The notes: a model not told the origin generated them from the sequence alone. DNA of 64,000 bases from Palsa-504 sp963808315 (GCA_963808315.1 CAWEFK010000015.1:1-64000); one strand, 5' to 3'. Counted from the first letter of the stretch, positions 45,405-55,298 are shown. Translations and numbers: made by a program.

Positions 45405-47938
45405 TCATGGCTGCGGTGCGGGCGGCTGAGAGGGATCTGCCGTCGTCTGCTCCGCAGTGACCGCCAGTCCGTAACGAAGCGCGTCCGGGATGCGCATGCG
45501 GGCGCCGCTCGCCGTGGCCGCCGCGAACGCGGCCGGTGCCCGGCCCATCGCTAGCGCCAGTGCGGCGAGCCCGGACAGGCCGTAGGCCGAGCCCTCGTAG
45601 TCGAGCAGGAGCATATGCAGTTCGGCGGCGGCGGCGTAGTGTCTCGTGCGGCGGCCATGTCGCCGACCGTGGCGGCGTCCAGTCCGAGCATGTCCAGGAC
45701 CTGCGCTTGGAGGTAGTGGTTGTCGATCACCGGGCGGCGCCCAGGGCCTCCTCGTGCATTGTCCGCGCCGCGGCGACATCGCCCGCGACCAGAGCGAGCT
45801 GACCGCGGGTGGACAGCGTCAGCGGCCAGGCCCCACCGGTCGTCGATCTCGCGGAAAGCCCCGGCGGCGGCGTCCAGCCGCTCGCGGCCTCGCCGAGGGC
45901 GGGGGCCACCAGCGCCCCGCCCGTCCGAGCAGTGCGTAGGCCTGCAGCCGGCGATTGCCCAGGGAGGTCGCCGTCTCCAGCGTCGCGCAGCAGCGGCTCG
46001 GCCTCGGCCGCCCGTCCAATCATCACCATCGATATTCCCCGGGCCCCCAGCAGGAGCGCCGACGCATAGGGCGGCAGGCTCGCCGCCGACGGCATCGCCG
46101 CCGCCTGCTCAGCCAGCTCACTGGTCATCGGGAGCAGCCCCCGGCTCCACCAGTAGGTGAACAGCGGGGCGAGCAGCCGCCCGACGGTCTCCGCGTCGTC
46201 GGTCTGCAGGGCCCAGCCGATCGACGAACGGATCTCGTCACGCTCGCGGTCCAGGCGCTCGCTCACCGCGCGATGATCAGGTCCCTGCAGGTCGTCGCGG
46301 ACTGTCTCGACGACATGACCATATAGCGGGTCAGCCGGACGATGGTGGCGTCGGCCTCGCCGCGCCCGGCCAGCTGCTCCCGGGCGTAGGCCCGGATGGT
46401 GTCAGCATCCGGAAGCGCGGCTCGCGCGGGGTCCGACTCGTCGACCAGGATCAGGCTCTGGGCCAGCAGAGAGGCCAGGTTATCGACTGTGTCGAGGTCG
46501 CCGTCGACCGTCCCGACCGCCTCCGACGCCTCGACCGTCCAGGAGCCGGTGAACACCGAGAGCCGGTTGAGCAGCGTCCGTTCGGCGCCATTCAGGAGGC
46601 CGTAGCTCCACTGGATCGTGGCACGCAGCGTCCGCTGCCGGTCGGGCGTATCGACCGCGCTGGCGGCCAGGTCCAGGGCGGTCCAGCCCGGTGCCGAGGC
46701 GGCGCAGCAGCGTCGCCGGGGTCAGCAGGCGCAGCTGGGCGGCGGCCAGCTCCAGGGCCAGCGGAATGCCGTCCAGCCGGCGGCACAGCTCGGCCACCGC
46801 GGCGGCGTTGTCCGGGGTCACGGCGAAGTCCGGGCGTACCTGCCGGGCGCGGGCGACCAGCAGCCGCACGGCGGCCGACCGCTCGATGGTCCGGGATCGC
46901 CCGCGGGTCGGCTGAGGGGATCGGCAGCGGCGCCAGGGCGACCTCATGCTCTCCGCGCAGCCGCAGCACGATCCGGCTGGTGACAAGCACGGTGAGGTCC
47001 GGGCACGCCGCGAGCAGGGTACCCAGGTCCGATGCGGCCGCGACCAACTGCTCGACGTTGTCCAGGACGAGCAGCAGCCGCAGGCCCTGGAGCCGGTCGA
47101 TAAGCAGATCGAGGACCGGGCGGGTGCCCTCCGGCCGGATGCCGAGGACCGCGGTGACGGCTTCGGGCCATCCCGCGGCGTCGAGCACGGCGGCCAGGTC
47201 GATGAACGACACCGCGTGCCAGGTCGGACGTGGCTCATCATCCGTGGCCACCTCGATAGCCAGGCGGGTCTTGCCGATGCCGCCCGGCCCGATCAGCGTG
47301 ACTAGGTGCACGTCCGGATCACGCATCAGGGCGCCGACTGCGGCGATCTCATCGTCCCGGCCAATGATCGGGGTCGGCGGGGTCGGACGGCGCCGGTCGC
47401 CGGTCCAGTGCCGCGGCCGGGCGACCGCCGCGCGAACCGCTCGGTCAGCAGGACTGCCATATCATCAGCGAGCAGTTCCGCCAGGTCGTCGGCGGTCGTC
47501 GAAACGCTTGTAGGACAGCCCGTCGTCGGCCTCGATTCGCGCCAACATCTCCGTCAGCCGCGGTTCGCGCTCCGCCGCGGCCTTGACGTAGATGAGCTTG
47601 GGCATTTCCCCGGAGAGGCGGTACTCATCCTCGAGACCGGAGACCTCCTCGCCGGGCGCCACCCAGCCGTACTGGCGCCAGTAGATCCCGACGAAAACCT
47701 CGCTCTGCGCCAGATAGGCCCGGTACAGCTCACGCGGGGCGTGGGGCCGCGCCCCGAGCTCGAACATGATCGGAGTGAGATGCAGCCGCGTGATCGCGGT
47801 CCGGGCCGCGTTCCGCTCCGCCGCGAGTTCGTTGAGCGTCGAGGAAACAAAGACCCGGACTCGCTGATCCGGGGTGCGGATCAGCGGCCTTCCTCGGCGC
47901 CGCCATCCGCCTCCGAAGACATCACGCAGGCCCGCCAC
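45405..47938 (-). CDS. DUF4062 - NB-ARC/AAA - TPR protein (multiply frameshifted)
   Basis: An N-terminal DUF4062 domain, TIR/STIR-like (VRVFVSSTLNELAAERNAAR, SEVFVGIYWRQYGW), is followed by an NB-ARC ATPase with Walker A LIGPGGIGKTRLAIEVA, Walker B LLLVLDNVEQL, VTSR and GIPLALELAAAQLRLL. A TPR-type tail ends ARMRIPDALRYGLAVTAEQ. At least five frameshifts (near 47490, 46900, 46690, 46400, 45950) cut it, though every part is present over 2.5 kb, about 845 residues. The start is uncertain: GTG 47938 or ATG 47983. Proteins of this order act as signal-transducing regulators or immune-type STAND ATPases. Confidence 0.65.
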
Positions 47939-48044
47939 CTCTCGCCACCAGCCAGATGCCTGATTGCACCGCACGCTTGTCATCGAGAGTAGGCGGGAGG
48001 TGATAGTTCCGCGAGAAGAGTCGGACACATGCACATGCTAATGT

Positions 48045-48287
48045 ATGCGTATGTTGACCCACCGGCTGCAGATACTCATCGACGATGAGCGCTACGAGCG
48101 GGTTCGCTCTCTTGCGCGGCAGCGCGGTACATCTGTCGCCGCCGTCATCCGGGAGGCGCTCGACCGCGGCCTGCCCGCGACGCAACAGAGGCGAGCCGCC
48201 GCCGCCCGGCGCATCCTCGGCGCGGCACCGGTGGAGGTTGGCCAGCTGCTCGCCGAACTGGATGAACTCCGCGGACGTCACGCGTGA
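48045..48287 (+). CDS. Ribbon-helix-helix antitoxin (VapB-like)
   Basis: An 80-residue (or 78 from the ATG at 48051) protein with the RHH pattern MLTHRLQILIDDERYERVRSLA, GTSVAAVIREALDRGL, then an acidic C-terminus. Its TGA overlaps the GTG of the toxin. Repeated ATG-containing half-sites (CACATGCTAATGTATGCG, about 48033-48050) overlap the start and could be its own operator. Confidence 0.85.
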   Translation: MRMLTHRLQILIDDERYERVRSLARQRGTSVAAVIREALDRGLPATQQRRAAAARRILGAAPVEVGQLLAELDELRGRHA

Positions 48288-48722
48288 TCGTCCTTGACAC
48301 GACGGTCCTGGTCTACGCGGTCGGCGCCGATCACCCGTTGCGCGAACCCTGCCGGCAGCTAATCCGCGCAATAGCAGGGGGAACGATCCTGGCGACCACC
48401 ACTATCGAAGTCGTCCAGGAATTCACTCACGTCCGCGCGCCGCCGTGACCGCAAAGACGCTGCGGGACTTGCCCGTGACTACATCGAGTTGCTATCGCCG
48501 CTTCTTATCGTCGAAGAGACCGACCTGCGCGAAGGGCTGCGCCTGTTCGAGGAAGGAACGGACTTCGGCTCCTTCGATGCGGTCCTGGCCGCCGCGGCCC
48601 ACGCAGCGGGGGCTGAGGCGCTCGTGTCGGCGGACACCGGGTTCTCTGCCATCGCGGCCATCCATCATGTCGTGCCTGACGCCGATGGCGTCCGCGGGCT
48701 GCTGGCCGCCGCGGACGAATAA
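48284..48722 (+). CDS. PIN-domain toxin (VapC-like, frameshifted)
   Basis: The N-terminal part has the catalytic Asp (IVLDTTVLVYAVGADHPL) and Glu (TTTIEVVQEF). After one indel near 48430 come GSFDAVLAAAAHA and ALVSADTGFSAI with the remaining acidic residues. The GTG at 48284 overlaps the antitoxin stop. Span 439 bp, about 145 residues. If the indel is real, the toxin is inactive; the intact antitoxin then has no partner. Confidence 0.8.
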
Positions 48723-48944
48723 ACCGGGGTGGCGGCGTCGCCCTCACCCACCCCTGACTCCTACCGCCCCCAGACCCGCCCGGTTATCACCGGTCAGGAT
48801 CCGCTGCCGTCAGCCGAGCTGAGGTCGATTTTCCGGTCAGGAATCGTCGTCTGGGGGGGCCTCCGTCAAGGCATCGCGAAGCGCTGCTCGGCTCCGGGGC
48901 GCGGCCGGCTATGCCCTCCGGATCGCGGGCGCGGCCGTGGCGGG

Positions 48945-49139
48945 ATGCAGTCGATTGACGAGGCCCAGCGGGCCGCGGTCGCCACCGCGCTCAGTCCGGC
49001 CTCGTTCACTGCAGCCGCTGCGGAAGCTGCCCGGATGCGGATCCCCGATGCTTTCGCCTACGGACTGGCCGCAACACCTGCCCAGCAGGTAACGGATCCC
49101 TTCCCCGGCTGGGCGTCGCGACTGAGGCCGGCCACCTGA
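48945..49139 (+). pseudogene. Tail fragment of a second DUF4062/NB-ARC-family gene
   Basis: The 64 codons contain ARMRIPDAFAYGLAATPAQ, strongly similar to the end of the gene at 45405-47938 (ARMRIPDALRYGLAVTAEQ), but on the opposite strand. No ATPase part is found upstream, so it is a remnant. Together the two copies flank the RHH/PIN pair in inverted orientation. 48723-48944 holds nothing else recognisable. Confidence 0.45.
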
Positions 49140-50026
49140 CCGCAGGGCTGCCGAACTAACTGGTCCACCAGGCCGCGCCGCAGTAACGGCGGGGAACTGG
49201 TGGCTCGGGAAGGAAACTGAAGGCCATGCCGGCGCAGGAAGCCTGCGAACCAGTCGGAGTCCTCGAGGATCTGGGCATAGATCCAGGGGTAGCGCGTGAG
49301 CTCCCGCAGCTCGGCGACCGCCGAGTCGGGGCCGATGATCTCGCTCAGGCTCTGGAACTCCAGCGCGCACACGCTCAGGTGCAGCCAGGTGGACGGGGCA
49401 TCCTCGCCCCCCGCCGGAGGCGGCGGGGGATCCGGCCAGCGCCTGCTGGCCTCGGCCGTAGCCTCGTCGAGGCCGGGCCCTTCCAGCCAATGCAGCTGCT
49501 CATGCAGGAACGTGGCTAGCGCGCGGGCAGGACGTCCCGTCAGCACGCCAGGACTCAGGGTCAGCGGATGACTGAAGCCACCGCGGATGCTCCCGTCGAC
49601 CATGACCAAGTCGGTGAACATCCAGCGCCGCAGGTCATGCTCGGCCAGGATGCGACGCAGACAGGTCACGCCGGCCAGCTCCGCGGGTGTGCCCGAGGCG
49701 GCCCGGACATCCACCCCAGACGCGGGCGATCCCGGGGTTGACCAGCCGGGACGGTCCTCACCAGAGCCAGGAGGCGTAAGCCCTGGGCACGGTCCGCGCG
49801 CCAGGCAGCCCCGGCAGCGGGAAAGGTGCGGCAGGTAGCTGGCATCCCACGGCTGGCCGGTAGGTGCCAGGTGTTCGGGGTGGCGGCCGCATAGCGTACC
49901 GCCGCCGCGATGCCAGGCATGCAGGACGACCCGGCCCGTGGCGAATTCGATCTCGCGACCCCGGAATTGCTCGATCCTGGTTCGCCGGTCGATGATTTCC
50001 TCAGCCACGCACAGGCTGCCGCTCAC
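49058..50026 (-). CDS. HExxH-type protein, possible zinc metallopeptidase
   Basis: About 322 residues from a GTG at 50026 with AGGAGG close upstream. An N-terminal Cys/His-rich part (LCGRHPEHLAP, HLSRCRGCLARGPC) may bind zinc. The core has ALATFLHEQLHWLEGPGLDEA, a HEQLH motif with a following Glu as a candidate third ligand, and WIYAQILEDSDWFAGFLRRHG at the end. I do not recognise the family; a metallopeptidase is a motif-based guess. The last 27 codons overlap the NB-ARC remnant on the other strand. Confidence 0.55.
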   Translation of the reverse strand: MSGSLCVAEEIIDRRTRIEQFRGREIEFATGRVVLHAWHRGGGTLCGRHPEHLAPTGQPWDASYLPHLSRCRGCLARGPCPGLTPPGSGEDRPGWSTPGSPASGVDVRAASGTPAELAGVTCLRRILAEHDLRRWMFTDLVMVDGSIRGGFSHPLTLSPGVLTGRPARALATFLHEQLHWLEGPGLDEATAEASRRWPDPPPPPAGGEDAPSTWLHLSVCALEFQSLSEIIGPDSAVAELRELTRYPWIYAQILEDSDWFAGFLRRHGLQFPSRATSSPPLLRRGLVDQLVRQPCGQVAGLSRDAQPGKGSVTCWAGVAASP

Positions 50027-50179
50027 CTGACCTCCTGGGTCCGGGATTACCTCTTGCCGCCAGTATGTGATCGCACGCCCGGCACCACCACCGGGCCTGG
50101 CCGGAGCCGACGAGTTCAGGACCGGGCTCGCCCGGTCGCCGCGATCAAATGAGGGATCGCGGCGACCGGGCCAGCCCAT

Positions 50180-51009
50180 GGGACGTCAGGTCCAGGTGTC
50201 ACGCATCGCGTTTTCTCCCTCGGTATCGATGCTTCCCCAGCGCTCCGGATCACCGAGTTCGGCACTTTATGTAATCATATAACGACAGATAGTTATGAAC
50301 GGTTCAACGCCGCGCGGCCTCGTCTAGCGGATCCCGCCAGCAACGGTGGTTGCCAGTCGGCTCCTAGCCGGGACTGCTAGTCGGGAACACCAGCCACGGC
50401 AGGCCCAGCCGAGATCCACCACCGACTTTTTGCCATGCGTGAACTGCAGAAACGTATGTATCATCCCGTCACATCCGCATCAGGAAAACTGGTGCGTACC
50501 AGCGTTGGCGGCTGCGGGCGGCGGTGTCGTGCAGGCGGAGCCGGGGCTCGAAGACGATCTAGAGCATTAGGTAACATTTGTCCCGCTTCCAGCGGCTTCG
50601 CCGGGGCAGAACCCCGAACCTGACCCACATCGAAGGACCATTGGTGTTGCTCGGGCAACTACGTTGGACCATCGGTGTGGCTCGAGAGCAATGCTAGGAA
50701 TTCAAGGGAGCGCCCTCGGCTCTGCCTGCCCCATGATCATGGACAGTTCGCGGCGCATGTGACCGGCAACTGTCCACGATCATGATGGACGCCAGAATGC
50801 CGCCACCCAAATCCCGGCATAAAGTACATAAAGGGCCTCGCGTTGCCCTTACAGGCCGACAGCTGACGCTATACCACAGCAGGCCGCCGGAAGCGCTGAT
50901 GTCGTCCTCACGCTGCCCCACTCAGAACTTGCGGGGCGCCGCTTACCCGGCCGAACTCATTTCATCCCACCGGCGGCCAGGCAGTTCCTGTCGACACTAT
51001 GATCGCGGC
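50180..51009. other. Long intergenic region
   Basis: About 830 bp without a convincing gene, between the HExxH gene and the RCK gene. 50240-50310 is AT-rich (ATGTAATCATATAACG) and may hold a promoter of the minus-strand gene. 50560-50700 contains short direct repeats around GGACCATTGGTGT and GGACCATCGGTGT, and 50731-50788 a long hairpin. The reading frame of the RCK gene is open upstream of 51010, but the translation there is not protein-like. Confidence 0.5.
50731..50788. repeat. REP-like hairpin
   Basis: CCATGATCATGGACAGTT (50731-50748) faces AACTGTCCACGATCATGA (50768-50785) with 16 of 18 positions paired across a 19-nt loop. The outer CCATGATCATGG is itself palindromic. It is an intergenic stem of the kind found in multicopy REP elements or small transposon ends. 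Confidence 0.6.
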
Positions 51010-52653
51010 ATGCCTGCGCTCCCCCATCGTGCGGATCGCCTCGGCGACCATCTCATCGTCTGCGGTGACGGACCGTTGGCCTATCGCATCGCCGAAGAGC
51101 TGACGTCCAGGTACGGCGAGCAGGTCACCGTCATCCTGCCGTCCGCGCAGCGGAACCACGGACCGCAGATCAGCGCGCTGCCCGGAGTCCGGGTCCTCGA
51201 GCATCCCGAGCTCAGCATCCAGGCCTTCACCCACGCGGATGTCCAGGGGGCACGCGCGCTGGCCGTCTTGCGGCAGGACGACGTGGGCAACCTGCACGCC
51301 GGGCTGCGGGCGCAGGAGCTCAATCCCGGACTCCGCCTGGTGCTTGCCATCTTCAACCAGCGCCTCGGCGACCACATCCGCCTGCTCTTCCCCGACTGCA
51401 CGGTGCTGTCGGGCACGGCGATGTCGGCACCGTCGTTCGTCTCCGCCGCGCTGGGCGAGCCGGCCCCCAGCCACGTCCGCGTCCAGCGGCGCACCCTCTA
51501 CGTGGCCAGGCAGGCCGACGTCACGCCCGGCCATGTCATCTGCGGCCTGGCCACGCTGACCGGCGACCCGGCGGCGCCCCGGCTCCTGCCGCCCGGCGCC
51601 GGGGAGGCCGACCTGGTCCTCGCCGTGGCGGACGGGACGCCGCGCAATCCGCTGACCCGCCGCCGTGACCCGGCGCGAATCCTGGGCGGACTGCTGCGCA
51701 GGCTCGTGTGGCACAAGTTCGGCCTGGTCTTCACGGCCCTGCTCGCGGTGATCATCATCGGATTCGCGCTGCTCGCCTCGGCCCGCTATCCCATCAGCGA
51801 CGCGGCGTACCTCACGCTCATGGACCTGACCGGATCGGCGCTCACGAACCCCGCCCTGTCCGGAGCCGAGAAAATCTCGCAGGTACTGCTGACCGTGGAC
51901 GGCATGGCTTTCATCCCGGTCGTCACCGCCATCGTGGTCGGTGCCCGGCTGACCGGTTCCGTGCGCCGCCCGCCGCGGCAGGCCGGCGATCACGTCATCG
52001 TCGTCGGGCTCGGCAACGTCGGCTCCAGCGTTACGGGCCAGCTGCACGACCTGGGATTCGACGTGGTGTGCGTGGACAACAACCCGGACGCGCAGGGGAT
52101 CGGGAGGGCCCGTCAGCTGGGCCTGCCCGTGGTGATCGGTGACGCGTTCCGCGAAGAGACGCTGCGGGACGCCGGCCTCGATACCTGCCTGGCGCTGGTC
52201 TCGGTGGCCAGTCAGGACATCGTGAACCTGGAGACGGCGCTGACTGCGAGGGCGCTCAGGGACGACCTGCGCATCGTGCTGCGGCTCGCCGACGACGACC
52301 TCGCCGAACGCCTGCAGAAGACGATCGGGAACACGATCTCGCGCAGCGTGCCGTACCTGGCCGCGCCGGCCTTCGCCGCCGCGATGCTCGAGCATCAGGT
52401 GCTGCGGACCATCGCCGTGGGCCGTCACGTCCTGCTGATCGCCGACGTCCGGGTCGAGGACCAGGCCGGGCTGGCCGGGAGCCTGCTCGCCGACAACGAG
52501 CAGGACGGGCAGGCCCGGGTGCTGGCGCTTCAGGTCGGCGGCTCCCCCGGTTTCGACTGGTCGCCACGCCGCGACTACCGGCTCGGTCCCGGTGACCGGC
52601 TGATCGTCCTGGCCACCAGGCAAGGCCTCGGCCCGTTCCTGAGCGTGCGCTGA
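51010..52653 (+). CDS. Two-TM ion channel-like protein with RCK domains
   Basis: A 547-residue protein: an N-terminal NAD-binding-like domain (DHLIVCGDGPLAYRIAEEL), two membrane segments near residues 236-256 and 298-315 (FGLVFTALLAVIIIGFALLA, AFIPVVTAIVVGA), and a second RCK/TrkA-N domain from about 327 (HVIVVGLGNVGSSVTGQL, GDAFREETLRDAG) followed by a TrkA-C-like end. Layout resembles Castor/Pollux-type channels and actinobacterial potassium-related proteins. No clear TVGYG filter is seen between the membrane segments, so ion and transport mode are unclear. Intact. Confidence 0.75.
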   Translation: MPALPHRADRLGDHLIVCGDGPLAYRIAEELTSRYGEQVTVILPSAQRNHGPQISALPGVRVLEHPELSIQAFTHADVQGARALAVLRQDDVGNLHAGLRAQELNPGLRLVLAIFNQRLGDHIRLLFPDCTVLSGTAMSAPSFVSAALGEPAPSHVRVQRRTLYVARQADVTPGHVICGLATLTGDPAAPRLLPPGAGEADLVLAVADGTPRNPLTRRRDPARILGGLLRRLVWHKFGLVFTALLAVIIIGFALLASARYPISDAAYLTLMDLTGSALTNPALSGAEKISQVLLTVDGMAFIPVVTAIVVGARLTGSVRRPPRQAGDHVIVVGLGNVGSSVTGQLHDLGFDVVCVDNNPDAQGIGRARQLGLPVVIGDAFREETLRDAGLDTCLALVSVASQDIVNLETALTARALRDDLRIVLRLADDDLAERLQKTIGNTISRSVPYLAAPAFAAAMLEHQVLRTIAVGRHVLLIADVRVEDQAGLAGSLLADNEQDGQARVLALQVGGSPGFDWSPRRDYRLGPGDRLIVLATRQGLGPFLSVR

Positions 52654-52791
52654 GGACGAGCCGCCCGCCGCCGCCGCGACGCGGACTCAGGCGAGCGCGC
52701 AGGAGGCTGGGGCGGGGAATGATGGTTCGTTCGGAAAAAATGTACGTGCTGATCGGGCGCTGGGCTGGCCGACCTCTGGCATCATCGTCTC

Positions 52792-53241
52792 GTGAGTAGT
52801 GCAGACCTGGATCGCCTGGCGCGAACCGCCTACGAAGCCCACCGTGTCGCCAATCCCGCGTCGCTCCCACGCTGGGAGGACGCCACCGAGCAGGAACAGA
52901 GAGCCTGGAAGGCCGCCGTGGCCGCCGTGACCGGCCCGGGGGATGCCACCCTGACCGACGGGCGGCCCAAGGCCTCGCTCGTCGTCCAGGCCGGAGACCA
53001 GACCCACGTCTACAACACCGACTTCACCGCGGGGCGGCTGGGAAACCTGCCTGTCAAGGACGACCGGGCCTCCGGTCACCACGCCTTGTTCCAGTTCGCC
53101 CACGGCCTGTGGTACGTCAAGGACCTCAGCTCGACCAACGGCACCTGGCTCAACGGGCGCCGCATCTACGAGGCCCAGCTGCTGAAGAAGGGGGACAAGG
53201 TGCGGGTGGGACGCACCGAGATTGTGGTGCTGTCGACCTAG
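52792..53241 (+). CDS. FHA-domain protein
   Basis: A 149-residue protein. The C-terminal half is an FHA domain that binds phosphothreonine: AGRLGNLPVKDDRASGHHALF, then LSSTNGTWLNGRRI and KKGDKVRVGRTEIVVL. The N-terminal helix (LARTAYEAHRVANPASLPRWEDATEQEQRAW) resembles a motif in other actinomycete regulatory proteins. It would read out Ser/Thr kinase signals; no kinase gene is in the window. GTG start, weak ribosome site. Confidence 0.88.
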   Translation: MSSADLDRLARTAYEAHRVANPASLPRWEDATEQEQRAWKAAVAAVTGPGDATLTDGRPKASLVVQAGDQTHVYNTDFTAGRLGNLPVKDDRASGHHALFQFAHGLWYVKDLSSTNGTWLNGRRIYEAQLLKKGDKVRVGRTEIVVLST

Positions 53242-53310
53242 GCTCGGGGCCGGGCTCGCCCGGCGGATCGACACCATGCTCGGCACGCCATTAATGGCAT
53301 CGGTACCAGG

Positions 53311-54267
53311 TCAACGTCCACCGTGGCCCCGCCCCCTGTCATCGCCGGCGCGCAGGCCGGCGTCGGCGCGCAGGCCTGCGCCGGCGAGAATCGCCGGGAT
53401 CTCGTTCCACGGGACCATCAGGTGCACCCCGGCCACCCCGGGGAGCTCACCGAGCTGCGCGATGGTCTCGGCCGCGAGCCGGGCGCCCTCGGCCGCCACC
53501 TGGTCCGCCGGGACGGCCCGCAGCCTGCGGTAGACGTCCTCTGGTACCTCCACGCCCAGCTTGTCCCGGATGAAGTCCAGCGCCCGCAGCGACCGGACCG
53601 CGCCGACGCCGGCCAAGATGGCGCACCGCTCGTGCAGGCCGAGGTCGCGGACCTCGGTCATCCACCGGCCGAACGCGGCGACGTCGAAGACGAACTGGGT
53701 CTGGACGAACTGCGCGCCCGCCGCCACTTTGCGGCCGAGGCGGCCGGCCACGGACTCCCCCGGCGACGCGAAGGGGTTCTCGACCGCGCCGAGAAAACAG
53801 TCGGGCGGGGGATCAACCAGGCGCCCCGACAGCAGGGTGTGCTCGTCGCGCATGGTGCGCAGTGCCCGCAGCAGCTGGACGCTGTCCAGGTCGAAGACCG
53901 GCTTGGCCTCCGGATGATCGCCCGACTTGGGATGATCGCCGGTCATGACCAAGATGTTGCGGATGCCGAGTGCGCAGGCCCCAAGCAGGTCGGACTGCAG
54001 CGCGATGCGATTGCGGTCCCGGCAGGTCATCTGCATCACGGGCTCCAGCCCGGCGGCCAGCGCGGCCACGCTGCCGGCCCAGCTGGCCAGCCGGACGTTC
54101 GAACCCTGATTGTCGGTGACGTTGACCGCGTCTACCCAGTCCCGTAGCAGCTCGGCCGACCGGGTGATCGACTCGGTACCGGCCCCGCGCGGCGGGCTGA
54201 TCTCCGCGGTGACCACGAAACGACGCGCGGCCAGCCGCTGGCGCAGGCTCACTCCCATGCTGGCCAT
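53311..54267 (-). CDS. 5,10-methylenetetrahydrofolate reductase
   Basis: A 318-residue TIM-barrel flavoenzyme of the MTHFR family that makes 5-methyl-THF for methionine synthesis. Marks are FVVTAEISPPRGAG (catalytic Glu), VNVTDNQGSNVRLAS, VMQMTCRDRNRIALQSDLLGA, NILVMTGDHP and QFVQTQFVFD. The last 25 residues (GAGLRADAGLRAG) come from a short duplicated GGCGCGCAGGC repeat. ATG 54258 with AGGATGG upstream is an alternative start. It acts on the product of glyA. Confidence 0.88.
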   Translation of the reverse strand: MASMGVSLRQRLAARRFVVTAEISPPRGAGTESITRSAELLRDWVDAVNVTDNQGSNVRLASWAGSVAALAAGLEPVMQMTCRDRNRIALQSDLLGACALGIRNILVMTGDHPKSGDHPEAKPVFDLDSVQLLRALRTMRDEHTLLSGRLVDPPPDCFLGAVENPFASPGESVAGRLGRKVAAGAQFVQTQFVFDVAAFGRWMTEVRDLGLHERCAILAGVGAVRSLRALDFIRDKLGVEVPEDVYRRLRAVPADQVAAEGARLAAETIAQLGELPGVAGVHLMVPWNEIPAILAGAGLRADAGLRAGDDRGRGHGGR

Positions 54268-54524
54268 CCTGGGCGTTCACCTGCCCAGAAGGCAATGACC
54301 GCCGGCCTGCGATGGCCAGGCTCGGGCCGACCACACGGCGGCCGCGGGCGGCGCCAGCCCTCGTGGCTGGCGTGGCCCGCCGGGCCGTTCTGACCCGCCC
54401 GAGCCCGGTTCCACCGCGGGAATCACGCTGAGCGGGGACGGGGAGGTGGCGTGAAAAGGTAGCAGGCGGGGGCCGCCGGGGCGGGTGAGGCCGTGAGGCG
54501 GGTGAGGCGGGACGAGTGGGGCAG

Positions 54525-54582
54525 GCGGGGTGGGCACGTCACCAGCGGGGTGGGAGTCACCAGCGGGGTGGGCACGTCACCA
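54525..54582. repeat. Three tandem repeats of 18-20 bp
   Basis: GCGGGGTGGGCACGTCACCA at 54525, an 18-bp variant at 54545 and an exact copy at 54563. They lie 47 bp before the proline-repeat gene. The remaining 54268-54524 has no gene that I can support. Confidence 0.8.
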
Positions 54583-54628
54583 AAGGTTTATCTCGCGGCA
54601 GTTACCAAATGGCGACATTAGACGCACC

Positions 54629-55023
54629 ATGAGAAGTATGGAACTCGGCCCGGAGGCGGACAGGCGGGAGCGGCTGGTTCCGGGTCTAGACGCCGCGGAC
54701 GTCGCCTGGTCCGGCCCGGTCATCCCGCCGCCACCCAGCACGGCGCTGGCCGGCTCCGTCATCCCGCCGCCACCCACGACGGCGCTGTCGGGATCGGTCA
54801 TCCCGCCGTCCCCCCGCACCACGCTGTCTTCGTGCTCGGCCATCCCGCCCCCGCCAAGCACCTCGATGTCCTGCTCGGCGATCCCGCCTCCGCCCAGCAC
54901 GGCCTTGACCTGCTCGGCGATCCCGCCGCCGCCCAGCACCGCGGTGGCCGGGCTCCGCCATCCCGCCGCCGCCCAGCACCACCGCGGCCGGGTCGGCCAT
55001 CCCGGCGCCTAGGGTGGGGGGAT
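54629..55023 (+). CDS. Proline-rich repeat protein (frameshifted)
   Basis: After about 28 residues the protein consists of 13-residue repeats with the core (S/A)(V/A)IPPPPSTALx, seven to eight copies from 54713 to about 55010. A shift near 54950 is needed to keep the last two repeats in frame and reach the TGA at 55021-55023, which overlaps the next ATG. The DNA repeats of about 39 bp are diverged. No known family. A flexible cytoplasmic or surface linker is possible; no signal peptide is seen. Confidence 0.5.
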
Positions 55024-55270
55024 GAACTCCAGCGGGCGCGGCCCATCGGGGGAAGAGCCCAACCGGTTCCTGGGCTTCCCGGTCGGGCACCAAAGGCCGG
55101 GCCACGAGGGCGAGGAGCCGCAGCGGGCCATGGGCATGCCGGTTGACTGGCTAGGAGCAGCGGATCTCGGCGGGCTCGGCGGGCTGGCCGCGCATCCCGT
55201 GCTTGAGTACCGGCGGTGGGTCAAGCACAGGCGCGGCGGCCGCCGTGGGACGGACGGGATCGAACCGTAG
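55022..55270 (+). CDS. Small charged protein of unknown function
   Basis: An 82-residue, Gly/Arg-rich protein (NRFLGFPVGHQRPGHEGEE, VLEYRRWVKHRRGGRRG). Its ATG overlaps the stop of the proline-repeat gene, suggesting translational coupling. No domain recognised. Confidence 0.5.
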   Translation: MNSSGRGPSGEEPNRFLGFPVGHQRPGHEGEEPQRAMGMPVDWLGAADLGGLGGLAAHPVLEYRRWVKHRRGGRRGTDGIEP

Positions 55271-55298
55271 CCCACCGGCCCGGCGGGCGACGCGCGGA

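Noticed and set aside
45351..45554. 67-codon ORF overlapping the preceding stop by ATGA
   Set aside because: The product is Arg-rich without any domain and runs antisense into the NB-ARC gene.
50782..51009. N-terminal extension of the RCK protein
   Set aside because: The frame is open, but the translated sequence is not protein-like and a normal domain start lies at the ATG at 51010.
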